A stretch of DNA of 64,000 nt. Source: Cryptomeria japonica. Its lineage: Eukaryota > Streptophyta > Pinopsida > Cupressales > Cupressaceae. Position numbers and translations under genes: made by a program. Every line of letters starts with the position of its first letter. Positions within the stretch are counted from its first letter, which is position 1. Under the pieces are notes generated by a model. It saw only the letters and a program-made list of their open reading frames with translations, had not been told where the DNA came from and did not search any database. Location: the NCBI RefSeq assembly GCF_030272615.1, contig NC_081414.1, forward strand, positions 311,996,164 through 312,060,163. Reading direction: 5' to 3'. Shown here piece by piece: positions 53,607 to 64,000 of this stretch.

Positions 53607-55067
53607 CTATTTTCCAGTGACTTGTGTGAGAGGTACAACTTCAATCCATTTTGTGAAATACTCTGTGGCAGTGATAATGAATTTATGACCATTGGAAGGA
53701 GGAGGATGAATCTTGCCTATGAGATCGAGTCCCCACTGACAAAAGGGCCAAGGAGACGCAATTGGTTGAAGCTCTTGTGCTGGCGCATGTATGAGGTCTC
53801 CATGAATTTGGCATTTCTTACATTTCTTGCCAAACTGATATGAGTCCTTTTCCATATTGGGCCAGTAATATCCAGTCCTGATGAGTTTCTTGGCTAAGGT
53901 AGGACCACTAGTATGTGGACCACATATCCCTTCATGTACTTCACATAACACAATCTGAGCTTTGTCACTTTCTAAACATCTAAGAATAGTGCCATCTAGA
54001 CCTCGTCGGTATAGGATATCAGCTAAAATGACATATCGAGAGGATTGGTGAATGAAAGTGCGACGTTGGTTATTTGATAAATTAGGAGGTAGGGTATTGT
54101 CACGAAGGTATGTGAAAATGGAACCATATAACTGGGATTCGAGACCGAAAACACATATCATCTCAGTAGGAATGATTTCATATGAAGGAACCAAAAGGTT
54201 ATCCACCAAGAACTCATAACAGGTCTCATTTGGAGGTAGATCAATCAATGAAGCAATTGTAGCCATGGCATCTGCGGCGCAATTCTGCTCTCTTGGTATC
54301 TGCTCAAAATCTATCTTGGTGAAGTGTTGTTTCAGGTCATCCACCATTTGTTTGTAAGGCATTAATTTTTCATCTTTTGTTTGGTAATCATCAGTTGCTT
54401 GACTGATTACAAGTTGAGAGTCCCCAAAAACACAAAGTTCCTGGATCTTCCACTGAACTACAATCCGTAATCCAGTTGTTAATGCCTCATATTCCGCTAT
54501 ATTGTTAATGCAAGGAAATGATAAGCGGTATGATTTTGGTATAGAATCCCCTTGAGGAGTTATAAAGAGGATGCCAGCTCCTGCCCCATGCTGCGTGTAT
54601 GAGCCGTCGAAGTACAATTGCCATGGCTTTGCATGTGACATTGTTAAAATGGATTCATCTGGAAATTCTGAACTTAGAGGAACATCATCTATCATGGGAG
54701 CATCTGCTAATTGATCTGTGATGGCTTGTCCTTTTATTGATTTTCTGTCCACATACTCAATGTCGAATTCACTCAGGATCATTACCCATTTGGCTAGTCG
54801 CCCAGTAAGTGTTGCTTTATTGAGAAGGTATTTCAATGGATCGATTCTTGCAACCAACTTAGTCTTATGAGTGAGCATGTAATGTCATAATTTCTGTGAA
54901 GCAAAGACCACGGTGAGACATGCACGCTCAATTGGTGTGTATTTTAGCTCATATCCCACCAATGTGCGACTGATATGGTATACTGCTTTTTCCTTGCCCT
55001 CAGCAATTTGTTGTGCTAAGAGTGCCCCCAGTGCTGTTGGAGTAGCTGATATGTATAGTAAGAAAGG
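53607..55067 (-). pseudogene. Tat copy B RNase H, second RNase H and integrase N-terminus
   Basis: After TAG 55068 the frame reads LLYISATPTALGALLAQQ and YELKYTPIERACL (first, degenerate RNase H), TGA at 54885-54887, then a second RNase H: LYFDGSYTQHGAGAG, NNIAEYEALTTGL, VFGDSQLVISQ and REQNCAADAMA. This captured second RNase H marks the Tat lineage. The integrase zinc module (HEGICGPHTSG to CKKCQIHG) and the first catalytic Asp (WGLDLIG) follow. The frame ends at TAG 53607-53609, which splits the DDE triad. Confidence 0.9.
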
Positions 55068-56435
55068 CTAATCTGGAATTGGTGGCATCAAAACTGGTGG
55101 ATTCAAAAGATAATCTTTGAGTGTTTGGAAAGCCTGTTGATAGTTATCATCCCATTTGAATTTGATGTTTTTATGTAGCAAGTGCTGAAAAGAATTACAC
55201 TTATCTGCAAGTTGCGCTATGAATCTTCGTATGGACTGGAGTCTGCCTTGTAAAGATCGAAGTTGACTGATATTTCTTGGTGGTTGCATCTCCAAGATGG
55301 CCTTGACTTTTGCTGGATCAGCTTCGATTCCTCTTTTGGATATAATGAATCCTAGGAGCTTCCCGGAGGTTACTCCAAAGACACATTTCTTGGGGTTTAA
55401 TCTTACTTTGTATTTTTCCGACCGATCAAAGATGACTAAAAGTATGTCTAAATGTGTATTTCTGTCTATTGATTTTCCCAAGAGGTCATCGACATAATCT
55501 TTCACAGTTACGTGCATGAGATCATGAAAGATAGTAGTCATGGCTCTTTGATATGTAGCACCTGCATTTTTTAGCCCGAAGGGCATGACATTCCAGTAGA
55601 AAGTTCCCCACGGACAAGTGAATGATGTTTTGTGTTGATCCTCGGGTGTGATCCTTATTTGATTATAACCAGAGAATCCATCCATCAACGATAACATTTC
55701 ATGACCTGTTGTGAGATCGACAATCAAGTCAATATTTGGTAATGGGAAGTCATCCTTTGGACAAGCTTTGTTAATGTCTCTGAAATCTGTACATATTTTG
55801 ATGCTGCGATCTGGTTTACTGACAGGCGCTAAGTTGGAGATCCATTCAGGATAATCAATTGAGCGTATGAATCCGACGTCCAATAATTTCTCAAGCTCTG
55901 CTTTGACCAATAATGCAACTTGTGGATGCATCTTTCTTAATTTTTGTTTCACTAGTTTTGCCCCCGGTTTAACTGTCAAATGATGCATTACCAAATCCGG
56001 GTCTAATCCAGGCATATCAGTGTATGACCAGACAAAGTTGATTTGTCGTTCTTTGAAGAAACTTATGAATTTGGACCTTTCTGACTCCGTCAACGATTGA
56101 GCCAGGAATATGTTGTGTGGAACCTCTTCTGTACCAATGTTTGTTTTGATAGTCTCTTCTACCAACATGGATGATTTTTTCTCATATGATGCTAGGAGAA
56201 TGTCGAGCCTTCCATCTTCGGGTGCCTCGGAGAGGTTTTCGCCCTCAGATACGTCCTTTCTTTTTATTTTTTTGGGGTCAGACAGTGCCACGGTGTGGTT
56301 TTCACCATAAGACCCTTGGTTTGTTCTTATTTTCACATTTTTGCAACTGGAAGGCCCGACACCCTCACCAAAATATGCCACGCTATTGAGTTCTATAGTG
56401 TATCCTGCTTTATGGTCCCCAAGGGGAAGATCATC
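55068..56435 (-). pseudogene. Tat copy B reverse transcriptase
   Basis: It follows TGA 56436-56438. Motifs: FVWSYTDMPGLDPDLVMHHL, LDVGFIRSIDYPEWISNL, CTDFRDINKACPKDDFPLP, LMDGFSGYNQI (first Asp), TFYWNVMPFGLKNAGATYQ and KDYVDDLLGKS (catalytic pair, near 55487-55499). FGVTSGKLLGFIIS and AILEMQPPRN complete the connection to RNase H. All catalytic Asp are present. The frame ends at TAG 55068-55070. Confidence 0.9.
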
Positions 56436-57326
56436 TCATATGCCAAGATAGTCAATAAAAGCTTCATCATTTTGGAATATGTCAAATTGTGCAGGTCCTT
56501 CATGATCCCAGTCAATGAGTTGGTGGTGAACAATGGGAAGGCTTTTAACGTCTTCGAAGTTAGCGGGGCTAAGAGTGAAGATGCAGTTATATTCGGGTAT
56601 GTCAAGGTAATTATCGAGGTCATCGATGGCACTCTCCTCATCAGTCTTGATTGCGAACGAATCCAAATTATCATCACTAGTAGCGCATTCTGGGACAGGT
56701 GTTCTCATCCTATGTGATTTCAACCTAGGACCTTGAGACAAGGACTGTGTGGAATCCTCATGGGTTGTTTCTTGACCAACTTTGAAATTTTTATAAAATT
56801 CCTCTTCTTCTGTGGGTTCATCTAGCTCTCTGAATATCTCGGTGAGCTCGTAGTCACTGGAGGATTTATCTGAACCCCATTCCCATTCGTTGGAGTCTGT
56901 GGAATAGCGACCCTCTTGTTGAATTTTGGCAACTTTGATTTGTAAGGCTTCTCCTGTCCTTTGAGTGTGGACCTTGGAAGTCAAGAAACCAAGTCCCTTC
57001 GAGAATTCCTTTTTGAATGTCAATTCAGGTTGTAAAGGTTCAATGATGCCTTCCTTTCGTAACCCAAGAGGGCTTTTTCCATCATACCCGGATTTTTGTA
57101 GAATCTTGAAGCCTTTGCCATATTTCTCACATGGTAAACTGATGTGATCTTGTGTGTCATTTTCAATGTCTTTGTAAAGCATTTTGTATAAGTCTTCCTC
57201 TTCCAGTTCGCCCCATCTTTGAAAGGTAGTAGGGTCCCATTTGAGTACCATGATGGATACTTGCTTGTTAGGATGTGGTCTTCCATATTCTTTTGGGGAA
57301 CTCATGACTTGTTGTAAGTACATGGT
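56436..57326 (-). pseudogene. Tat copy B protease-RT linker with a G-patch-like segment
   Basis: The frame runs from TAG 57327 to TGA 56436. Near 57010-57130 it encodes YGKGFKILQKSGYDGKSPLG, then GIIEPLQP, with glycine spacing like a G-patch, an RNA-binding and helicase-activating motif found between protease and RT in some retroelements. An acidic stretch (ELDEPTEEEEFYK, DDNLDSF, DEESAIDDLDNYLDIPEYN) follows. The assignment rests on the glycine pattern only. Confidence 0.6.
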
Positions 57327-60300
57327 CTAATTTAAAGTGTATTCCCCCATGCCCTTGTCTGGAAATTTGCCTTTAAGCTCACCTTGTTTTGATGTCGAAG
57401 GTTTCAATGACTCGGGATCAATGTATGCCGAAGAAGGAACAGCTTCACGATTATTGGGAATGATGGTCTTAGTTTTTGATCTCAAGTTATTGCAGTATAT
57501 GAACGGATTAGGATCACCATTAACTGTTACTTCTATTCCATTGTGAGGAAACTTAATGCATTGGTGATATGTAGATGGGACTGCCCTCATTTCATGAATC
57601 CAAGGACGTCCTAGCAATATGTTATAAGTGAGATCTAGATCTAGAACTTGACAAACCACATCCTTCGTAACTGGCCCAACTCTGAGAGGTAAGGTGACTG
57701 TGCCCTTGGACAAACGCTCTTCATCATCATATGCCTTGATGGTGATTTGATTTGTAGAATTCACAGCTTTATCAGAATATCCCAATTGTTTAATTGTGCT
57801 CAATGTACAAATGTTTAGACCTGCTCCTCCATCTATCAGGACTCGTTTTATTCGATGTTTGTGTATGAAGGCTTCAATGTGTAGTGGTGCATTATGTGGC
57901 TGACTTACAGAGGCATCATCAGCTTCTGTGAATGTAAGGGAATGTGGAATGGAAAGGTATCCCACCATGGCTTGAAACTGGTCCACGTTTAGATCAGTAG
58001 GAACGACAGTGTCTCTCAAGATGGCCTTATGTGCGGGGGATATGCATAGGAGCTCAAGAATGGAGATGAGCGCGAGTGTCTTCCCTAACTGTTCTACAAG
58101 ATCATACTCAGGTTTGGTTGATGAGGAAGTGGTGTTTTTAGCTAGAGCACCTTGCAAAGTGAATTTACCTCGGTGGGTTGTGACATTACATTCAGAGGTA
58201 GGTTCGGAAGAAGATCCAACACCTTTTAGGACAATCTTGGGTCTCCAGGTAGAATTCTTTGGGTTTTTGTCCTTGATGATAATGGTAGAGACATAATTGT
58301 CCATTGAGATGTGATTGATAGTTGAATCATAGTTATAGGTTGCTCTGGTATAGTTGGTTTGGTCATTTGTGGCTTTAGCTTTTCCTTTGTCATGTTTTGG
58401 GAATGGTTCCTTAAACATTTCATGTTCTTGATTGGATGAGTGCCCTTCAATCTCAATGTCACCCCTATCAATGAGATCTTGTATGATGTTCTTCAGTCGA
58501 TGACAATTTCCTATCTTATGACCCTTGCTCTTATGAAATTCACAATATTCATCATCATTCCACCAATTTGGTTTGACCTTTGGCTCATATGGAGGAAAAT
58601 CTGGAATAGTGATTACCTTGTTTGCCACTAGCTTTTTGAAAACTGACTCAAGTGGTTCTCCCAATGGGGTGTACTTCCTTCGTGATCTAGAAGTTGTTTG
58701 AGTATTCACTTGATTGTTTGTAGAACTTGATCCCGAAAAGATGAATTTGGGTCGCACTGTGTTGGCATCAACAACACCATCATTGACTGTGTTCTTGTTT
58801 TTATTCCAAAATCGTGGCTTGTCTTTTCCTTTAAAGTCATCTTTGTTTTCCTTGAATATCTTAATAACTCCATGTTCAATTAGGACCTTCTCTATTGCTA
58901 AGCCTTTTTCAATGATGTCCTTGAAGGTGGACAAACAAGCTTTCCTTAGATCATAGCCAATGTCTTTGTTAACATTTTGGGTGAACATCTCTACCATTTG
59001 TTTTTGTGGAATTTCACAAGAGCATCTGCTGGCTAGATTTCTCCATCTCTGTAAAAATGATGCAAAAGACTCTCCCTCTTTTTGCTTGGTGTTGCACAAA
59101 GTAGTGACTGATATGTTTGTCTCTATGTTGTAGGAGAAATGTTGGATAAATGCCTCTGCTAAGTCACCCCATGACTTAATACCAGGTGGGAGTTGGGAGA
59201 ACCATTCCATAGCTTGATCACCTAGGCTTTGTGGGAATAATCTCATCAAATATGTCTCTTCTGCTGCTACCTCAATGCAAGCTATGAAAAACTGTCTTAT
59301 GTGTGCCTTAGGATCCCCTTTTCCTCTATACTTATCAAACTTAAGCGTCACAAAGTGTGTAGGAAATGGAGGCATTGGAATGCTTTTGTCAAATGGATAG
59401 GGACATATGTCTCTCATTGTGTATGTTGGCTTTGGTGTATTTATGTCCTCCATTTTCTTTTGTAAGTCTTTGATTTGTTGCTCCGAATTGCTCTTAGGTG
59501 GAGATCGACTTCTTGGACCATACCCCATGCTTGAGGAACCAATTGGAGGAGGAGCATGTTGCATATGTGGATGATATTGATCATACACATGTTCATATGG
59601 AGGAGGTCTATAGTGATGTTGTGTATATGGACCACTTGGTATAGATTCATGTTGAGGAATGAAATATCTATTTTGTCCATGTATACCATACTCTACAGGC
59701 ATGTCATGTTCTAATGTGTTGCCCCCAAATTTGACACGGGGTTTCCTTGTGTCCAAATTTTGAGCATGCCTTTGAATATCCAATTGCTTTGGTGGTTGAT
59801 CCTTAGCATTGGTATGTGATTGAGCATATCTTTCTGCATAAGACTTCCATAATGGTCTGCAAAGGTGAGTATCATATGCTTGACCATGTGTATGTGGGAC
59901 CTCTGGTTTTTGAAACAAAGATGATGGTGATTCAGGCACCATATGTGGTCTTCTATTGCCTCCACTATTAGGTCTCCTTTGATCCATGTTGGAGTGAGGT
60001 TGTTGCAAAGGTCGATTTTCCATTATTTGAGACATGTCAAAATCATGAGGTATCTTGGCTCCACCTTGTGCCATCATTTGTAAGAAGTATTGTTTATCCC
60101 TCCTCATTATTTCCTCAACCAATCGATTGAAATGGGGATTCATAATGGATTCTTCCACATCTACTGAATGTACGGAAAAGTTGTCCATATTGTCATTATG
60201 TGTAGCATTGTTGTTTGTAGTGTCCATGTTCTCAACATTTGGAATGTTTCTATAGGTATCCATGTCAGGTAATGTAGTATGATCAGAATTGAAAAAGATA

Positions 60301-60389
60301 TCATTGTCATACTCATAAGAACTCATGTTTGCGGACTCTTGAGCCTCTTTAGTTTCTCTCCTAGATTTTTGAAGACGGGTTTCAACCAT
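57327..60389 (-). CDS. Tat copy B gag and protease
   Basis: 1,020 residues from an ATG at 60387-60389. N terminus: MVETRLQKSRRETKEAQES, then an Asn/Asp-rich and a Pro/His-rich region. The gag domain covers about residues 340-490 (PMPPFPTHFVTLKFDKYRGKG, LFPQSLGDQAMEWFSQLPPG, FASFLQRWRNLASR, NVNKDIGYDLRKACLSTFK). A CCHC-like knuckle CEFHKSKGHKIGNC is near 58500-58545. The aspartic protease has VLIDGGAGLNICT near 57823-57847 and YNILLGRPWI. DGGA replaces D[ST]GA. No stop or frameshift breaks this part. It ends at TAG 57327-57329, after which pol continues in frame. Confidence 0.92.
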   Translation of the reverse strand: MVETRLQKSRRETKEAQESANMSSYEYDNDIFFNSDHTTLPDMDTYRNIPNVENMDTTNNNATHNDNMDNFSVHSVDVEESIMNPHFNRLVEEIMRRDKQYFLQMMAQGGAKIPHDFDMSQIMENRPLQQPHSNMDQRRPNSGGNRRPHMVPESPSSLFQKPEVPHTHGQAYDTHLCRPLWKSYAERYAQSHTNAKDQPPKQLDIQRHAQNLDTRKPRVKFGGNTLEHDMPVEYGIHGQNRYFIPQHESIPSGPYTQHHYRPPPYEHVYDQYHPHMQHAPPPIGSSSMGYGPRSRSPPKSNSEQQIKDLQKKMEDINTPKPTYTMRDICPYPFDKSIPMPPFPTHFVTLKFDKYRGKGDPKAHIRQFFIACIEVAAEETYLMRLFPQSLGDQAMEWFSQLPPGIKSWGDLAEAFIQHFSYNIETNISVTTLCNTKQKEGESFASFLQRWRNLASRCSCEIPQKQMVEMFTQNVNKDIGYDLRKACLSTFKDIIEKGLAIEKVLIEHGVIKIFKENKDDFKGKDKPRFWNKNKNTVNDGVVDANTVRPKFIFSGSSSTNNQVNTQTTSRSRRKYTPLGEPLESVFKKLVANKVITIPDFPPYEPKVKPNWWNDDEYCEFHKSKGHKIGNCHRLKNIIQDLIDRGDIEIEGHSSNQEHEMFKEPFPKHDKGKAKATNDQTNYTRATYNYDSTINHISMDNYVSTIIIKDKNPKNSTWRPKIVLKGVGSSSEPTSECNVTTHRGKFTLQGALAKNTTSSSTKPEYDLVEQLGKTLALISILELLCISPAHKAILRDTVVPTDLNVDQFQAMVGYLSIPHSLTFTEADDASVSQPHNAPLHIEAFIHKHRIKRVLIDGGAGLNICTLSTIKQLGYSDKAVNSTNQITIKAYDDEERLSKGTVTLPLRVGPVTKDVVCQVLDLDLTYNILLGRPWIHEMRAVPSTYHQCIKFPHNGIEVTVNGDPNPFIYCNNLRSKTKTIIPNNREAVPSSAYIDPESLKPSTSKQGELKGKFPDKGMGEYTLN

Positions 60390-62930
60390 GAACTAGGTAT
60401 TGATTGAGATGTGTGAGACTAGATGAAAATGGAAAGAGTATGGAAGACTAAGAGTTGGATGAAATGTAAATGAATCTGAGGTGTACTTGCAATGTCCAAA
60501 GTGTAAGACCAAGTATGTATGTAGTAGAGTAGGTGTGACTTCGAAAGAGAGGATAGTTTCTCTTGATGAGGTAAGTTGACCTTGACTCTAAGTAAGACCA
60601 AATGAGACCCAAAGGTGATAGACCTTGATGAGGGACCACTCAGCAAAATGTTGTTGTATGTAGTGTGTTGACAAAGTATAGTGAGGACAAGCAAGTGACC
60701 TTTTGACTCAAGTTTAGACAAATGTGAATGTAATGTAAGGTGTAAAGCAATGATGTATTTTGTGAGACCCAAAGACAAGTTGAATGCTAGATGAAAAACC
60801 CGGAGAAACAATCTAGGAAGCTCAAGAATTCTGAAACTAATTGCTCTTGTTTGCTGGACTGTAAAATTTTTCCAATTTGTGAAGTTGTTGGTTGTGACCA
60901 AATCTGAATGTTTGACTATTTTTCATGACAAAAGGACACAATGTTGATGAGGACTCAATGTTTGCAAGTGTTTAGACTGACAATGACTCCAAGAAAAGTG
61001 TGTTGTTTGATGTAAAATTGTTTTGCATACACTTGAAGACACAAAAGACACAATGTTTTGCTGTTTGGTCTTGAATGTTTGAATGTTTAAAATAAGTCAA
61101 GCACAATTCTTATGGTTGGCCAAGACAATAGTTGTTGATCCCACATGGGGTTTTACCCCCGAGGCTACGCTATTCAGAGCGGATACTTAGATGCTTGACC
61201 TCACTAGCTCCACCCTTGGCACTCACTTCTTAGGTCAGCCAAGCATCAGTCCCCACGAAAACTCCCCGTGGCGAACTTTGTATCTCTACTAAGAACCGTA
61301 TGTGTGTGGGCCGCTACCAGAGGTCCGACCTCCTACCTCAACAACTAGAAGGATTTGGGCTTCTAAAACAAAAAGGTTCTAGTAAGGGCATCCGCTCGTG
61401 TGGCCATACATGCGGCACTTTCAGCTCTGTAAATATAGAAGGCTCCTAGCCGGTAGGGGTTACGCCCTACAACTGATCAAATAAATTTGATCAAACGGGT
61501 TTATGGGGAGACATAGTGTCAGTATGAACTAATCAGCACACGTTATCCATAGTTTTCACCATGAATACAGTTGTTTATAGTGGTTCGGAAGAGGTGGGTT
61601 TTCCTCGCTACCACTTGGGTCATTCTCTTCTCACTAGTAGTCCTAATGACCACACGGGAAGACAGACCCTCTAAAGATTAGACAAAAAGAGCCTATTGCT
61701 CAAGACACAAAAGACAATGAGTCAATTTTAGTGTACCAATTGAAGTGTTTGCTAGTCTATGAAAACAAGGCACACAATAAAAATCCAAAAACCCTTGCCA
61801 ATGACCTGCAACAAAGATTTATTAGTAGTTTGGATTGTTTGAAATAATCACCCCTTCCTGCAAGCACACAAGTTAGGTAAATTTTAGATCCAAAAGACTT
61901 TGTGAAATAGGGGCCTTCAACAATGCATTTTGTTGACCAATTCAAAGATCTGATTCATAATTAAAAAAGATCACTTGTAAAATTTCAAGAGATTTTCAGA
62001 AATGTAAGAAAATCCAAAAAATTTGCTAATTTGCTCCAAAAATTAATTTTTTATGAAAAATCATAAAAAATTCATATAAAATGGAAAATCGATCCAAAAA
62101 ATCTAAAATTTTTACTAGAGAGTCATGATGGTCTTCCAAACCTGAATAAAAAAATTTCTACAACAAATCCAAGTAGTTTGTGAGATATGAGTAAAATAAT
62201 GCAAAACCCTAATTTTCAAAGATCTAATTTTTGAGGAATGATTTTGCATCAAATTTAAAATAAAAAAGAACAGATCCTATGTATAATTTTGAGAGATTTC
62301 CAAAAATGTAAGAAAATCCAAAAAATTTGCTAATTTGCTCTCAAAATTAATTTTTTATGAAAACTCATAAAAATTTCATATAAATTGACAAAATAATCCA
62401 AAAAATCTGAAATTTTTACTAAATCCTTCTAATACTTTTCCTAATCTGCACAAAAAATTTGATGTCAAAATTTGAAGCCGTTTGTGAGATCTGATTAAAA
62501 TAAGGAAAAACCCTAATTTTTAAAGATCCGATTTTTAGGGAAATATTTTGCATAAAAATTAAAATCACAAACAATATATCCTATATATAATTATGAGAGA
62601 TTTCCAAAAATGTAAGAAAATCCGAAAAATTCTCTCATTTTCTCTCAAAATTAATTTTTTATGAAAAACCATAAAAAATTCATAGAAAATGAAAATGTAC
62701 TTTAAAAAATCTAAATTTTGGATTGCGAGCTCCTGATAATTTCTTAAACCTGCAAAAAATATTTGGTGCAAAATTTCCAAGCCGTTTGTGAGATATGATC
62801 AAATCTCTCCAAGATCTTAATTTTGTGTCCAAAACCCTAGCTGCACAAGATTATTCTCCAAATTGTTTTACAAAACAGCAATATAGGGTTAGAAAACTCT
62901 GCAAAAAACACAAATCTAACAAAAATCTAT
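60390..62930 (-). other. Tat copy B leader
   Basis: 2.5 kb of non-coding leader, matching copy A. It contains a conserved GC-richer block at about 61130-61400 (ACTTAGATGCTTGACCTCACT, CACGAAAACTCCCCGTG, TCTCTACTAAGAACCGTA). Three tandem units of about 304 bp lie next to the primer site. Confidence 0.65.
61965..62830 (-). repeat. Leader tandem array in Tat copy B, three units of about 304 bp
   Basis: AAATGTAAGAAAATCC recurs near 62000, 62304 and 62608. Each unit then shows AAATTAATTTTTTATGAAAA, a TCATATAAA-type stretch, and GTTTGTGAGAT(A/C)TGA. Copy A has two units. Confidence 0.85.
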
Positions 62931-62948
62931 GTCCCACGGGGCATGCCA
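62931..62948 (-). other. Primer-binding site, Tat copy B
   Basis: GTCCCACGGGGCATGCCA on the plus strand lies three bases from the 5' LTR. It differs from the copy A site at three positions. Confidence 0.7.
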
Positions 62949-62951
62949 AAA

Positions 62952-63673
62952 TGTTTATGGTGAAAATGGATAACAATAATAACGATATTGAAAGGCTAAA
63001 TGAATTCAACCACAAAACCCTAGCCTAACAACAACAAAGATCCACCATAACATATGAAGATTACCTAAGACAATGCAAATCAAATGAAATCACAAAGATT
63101 ATACCATCACATGTCCAATAGGGTTTGGATCTCCATTCTTCCTATCTCCATTGATCTTGCTTGATATATTTGCTCTCAGATTTTATGTGCACAAGAGCTC
63201 AACAAAGAACGAAATGTGGTGGCAAGTAGGATCATATATGTCAAAAGCGTAGTGTAGTCAAGTGCATAAATTGATTAGTCAGGGTTGATAATGAAGGAAG
63301 TATCCTCTTATATAGAAGACACTATATGAAATGGAGGGATAAGATTGAGAGGTGTAAAATAATGAAAGGGGTAGGTAGTGTTTGAATTAAGAGATGAATG
63401 ACGTGTCATGGGTAGAAAAGGTTAATGAATTAATTAAATAAATAAAGATTTATTTAATTAATAGAAGAAGTGGGATCAATTAAATAAATAAGATATTTAT
63501 TTAATTTAGGAAAAGGATAATTTAAATAAATAAATGTATTTATTTAAATGAGAAATAAGGCTAGAAGAGGATAAATGAATTAATTAAATAAATAAAGATT
63601 TATTTAATTAATAGAAGAATTAAGCTTAGATAATTATTTATTTAATTAGACTGGACAATTTTGGGTGTCTACA
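62952..63673 (-). repeat. Tat copy B 5' LTR
   Basis: 722 bp, TGTTTATGGTG to GTGTCTACA, paired with 48684-49453. Confidence 0.9.
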
Positions 63674-64000
63674 CTTGCAACAATGAAATTTTAACACAAA
63701 TGTGCTTCAGTTGATCAATAATATCAAAGCTTTGTTGTTGTTCAATGGGAACTTCTTTGTCTTGCAATCTATGGGGAAATGGTGGCAATATTTGACTCTG
63801 GGGTATTGTATCTATTGAATTAGAGATTTCTTGCTCCTCTTGTACCTTAGTGATAACTGGATGAGAGGGATTAGGTAAAGTTGTTCCAGATCGGAGGTGT
63901 ATGCCATCTAGTGATAAAGAATAGGCTGGGTACTGATTAACATTGGCTGAATAAGATTTTTGTTGTTGCTGAGATTTGATATTTGGATTTGGCAACGATT
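63674..64000 (-). pseudogene. Athila gag C-terminal fragment (cut by window edge)
   Basis: The frame is open from the right edge to the Tat copy B junction. It encodes a Gln-rich stretch, LDGIHLRSGTTLPNP, acidic and Gln-rich linkers, then PPFPHRL and IDQLKHICVKISLLQ. The order LRSG, FP-RL, KI-LL is the usual gag-protease linker of Athila/Tat elements. It continues in frame into PIYGKALREACLKK at 48660, which confirms the nested insertion. The target duplication CTTGC (63674-63678) is its last coding part here. Confidence 0.85.

Larger units (their letters stand above)
48684..63673 (-). mobile_element. Tat-lineage Ty3/gypsy retrotransposon, copy B (full length), nested in the Athila-like element
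   Basis: 14,990 bp, minus strand: 5' LTR 62952-63673, primer site 62931-62948, leader, gag-pol 60389-52881, long 3' region with an antisense PMD gene and repeats, polypurine tract 49454-49470, 3' LTR 48684-49453. A second RNase H of the captured type marks the Tat lineage. The 2,500-codon gag-pol keeps a single frame with six stops and no frameshift. LTR differences are about nine bases by eye plus several indels, so it is older than the chromovirus but younger than the Athila host. Confidence 0.92.
42106..64000 (-). mobile_element. Athila-like Ty3/gypsy element, split by Tat copy B and running off the right edge
   Basis: The order on the minus strand is gag C-terminus (63674-64000), then Tat copy B, then protease, RT, RNase H and integrase (48683-44903), an internal purine tract, an extra ORF (44433-42445) and the 3' purine tract (42107-42120). 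The flanks of copy B join in frame through the conserved gag-protease linker. The pol frame keeps one phase for 3.8 kb with seven stops. DLGA at the protease site and the NAPATFQR and YPISDS motifs fit the Athila lineage. Confidence 0.8.

Overview
This is nuclear DNA from a seed plant, about 85% of it transposable elements. The evidence is a plant B3-domain gene, chromodomain Ty3/gypsy, Tat and Athila LTR retrotransposons, and a plant L1-type LINE with an RNase H domain. Long AT-rich spacers and very large nested elements suggest a large, repeat-bloated genome. A conifer or other gymnosperm fits best, but that is inference, not proof. No rRNA, tRNA, CRISPR array or prokaryotic operon was seen.

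Layout. 1-2760: AT-rich DNA with a diverged direct duplication. 2973-6800: the only convincing host gene, a B3 DNA-binding protein. A 1,717-bp TG...CA element with 5-bp target duplications (GTTTC) splits its coding sequence; the two parts are in the same frame and the 3' part ends in an EAR-like LxLxL motif. 7476-14514: a complete, young chromovirus (plus strand) with two in-frame TAG codons. 14808-20786: a 5'-truncated LINE (minus strand) between 17-bp target duplications, inserted between two tandem copies of a roughly 110-bp host repeat. 21609-36845: Tat-lineage element copy A (minus strand), without its RT-RNase H-integrase core and carrying a 4,018-bp non-coding TG...CA insertion in its leader. 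36912-40232: a LINE RNase H remnant and an LTR-like segment. About 42106 to past 64000: an Athila-like element (minus strand) with an extra ORF downstream of integrase. It is split by Tat copy B (48684-63673, minus strand), which sits between its gag and protease regions.

How the pieces relate. Tat copies A and B belong to one family and serve as controls for each other. Both carry, on the strand opposite gag-pol, remnants of a plant mobile domain (PMD) gene whose last 26 codons and stop are kept in both. In copy B an array of six hairpin units with co-varying stems lies just upstream of that antisense gene. The minus-strand elements keep long single frames with almost no frameshifts but many in-frame stops, mostly TAG, then TGA, rarely TAA. 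That fits decay by deamination of methylated cytosine in CAG and CGA codons. The best candidates for something undescribed are the antisense PMD gene with its hairpin array, the Athila downstream ORF (coiled coil and basic patches, no membrane segment), and the element-split B3/EAR gene.
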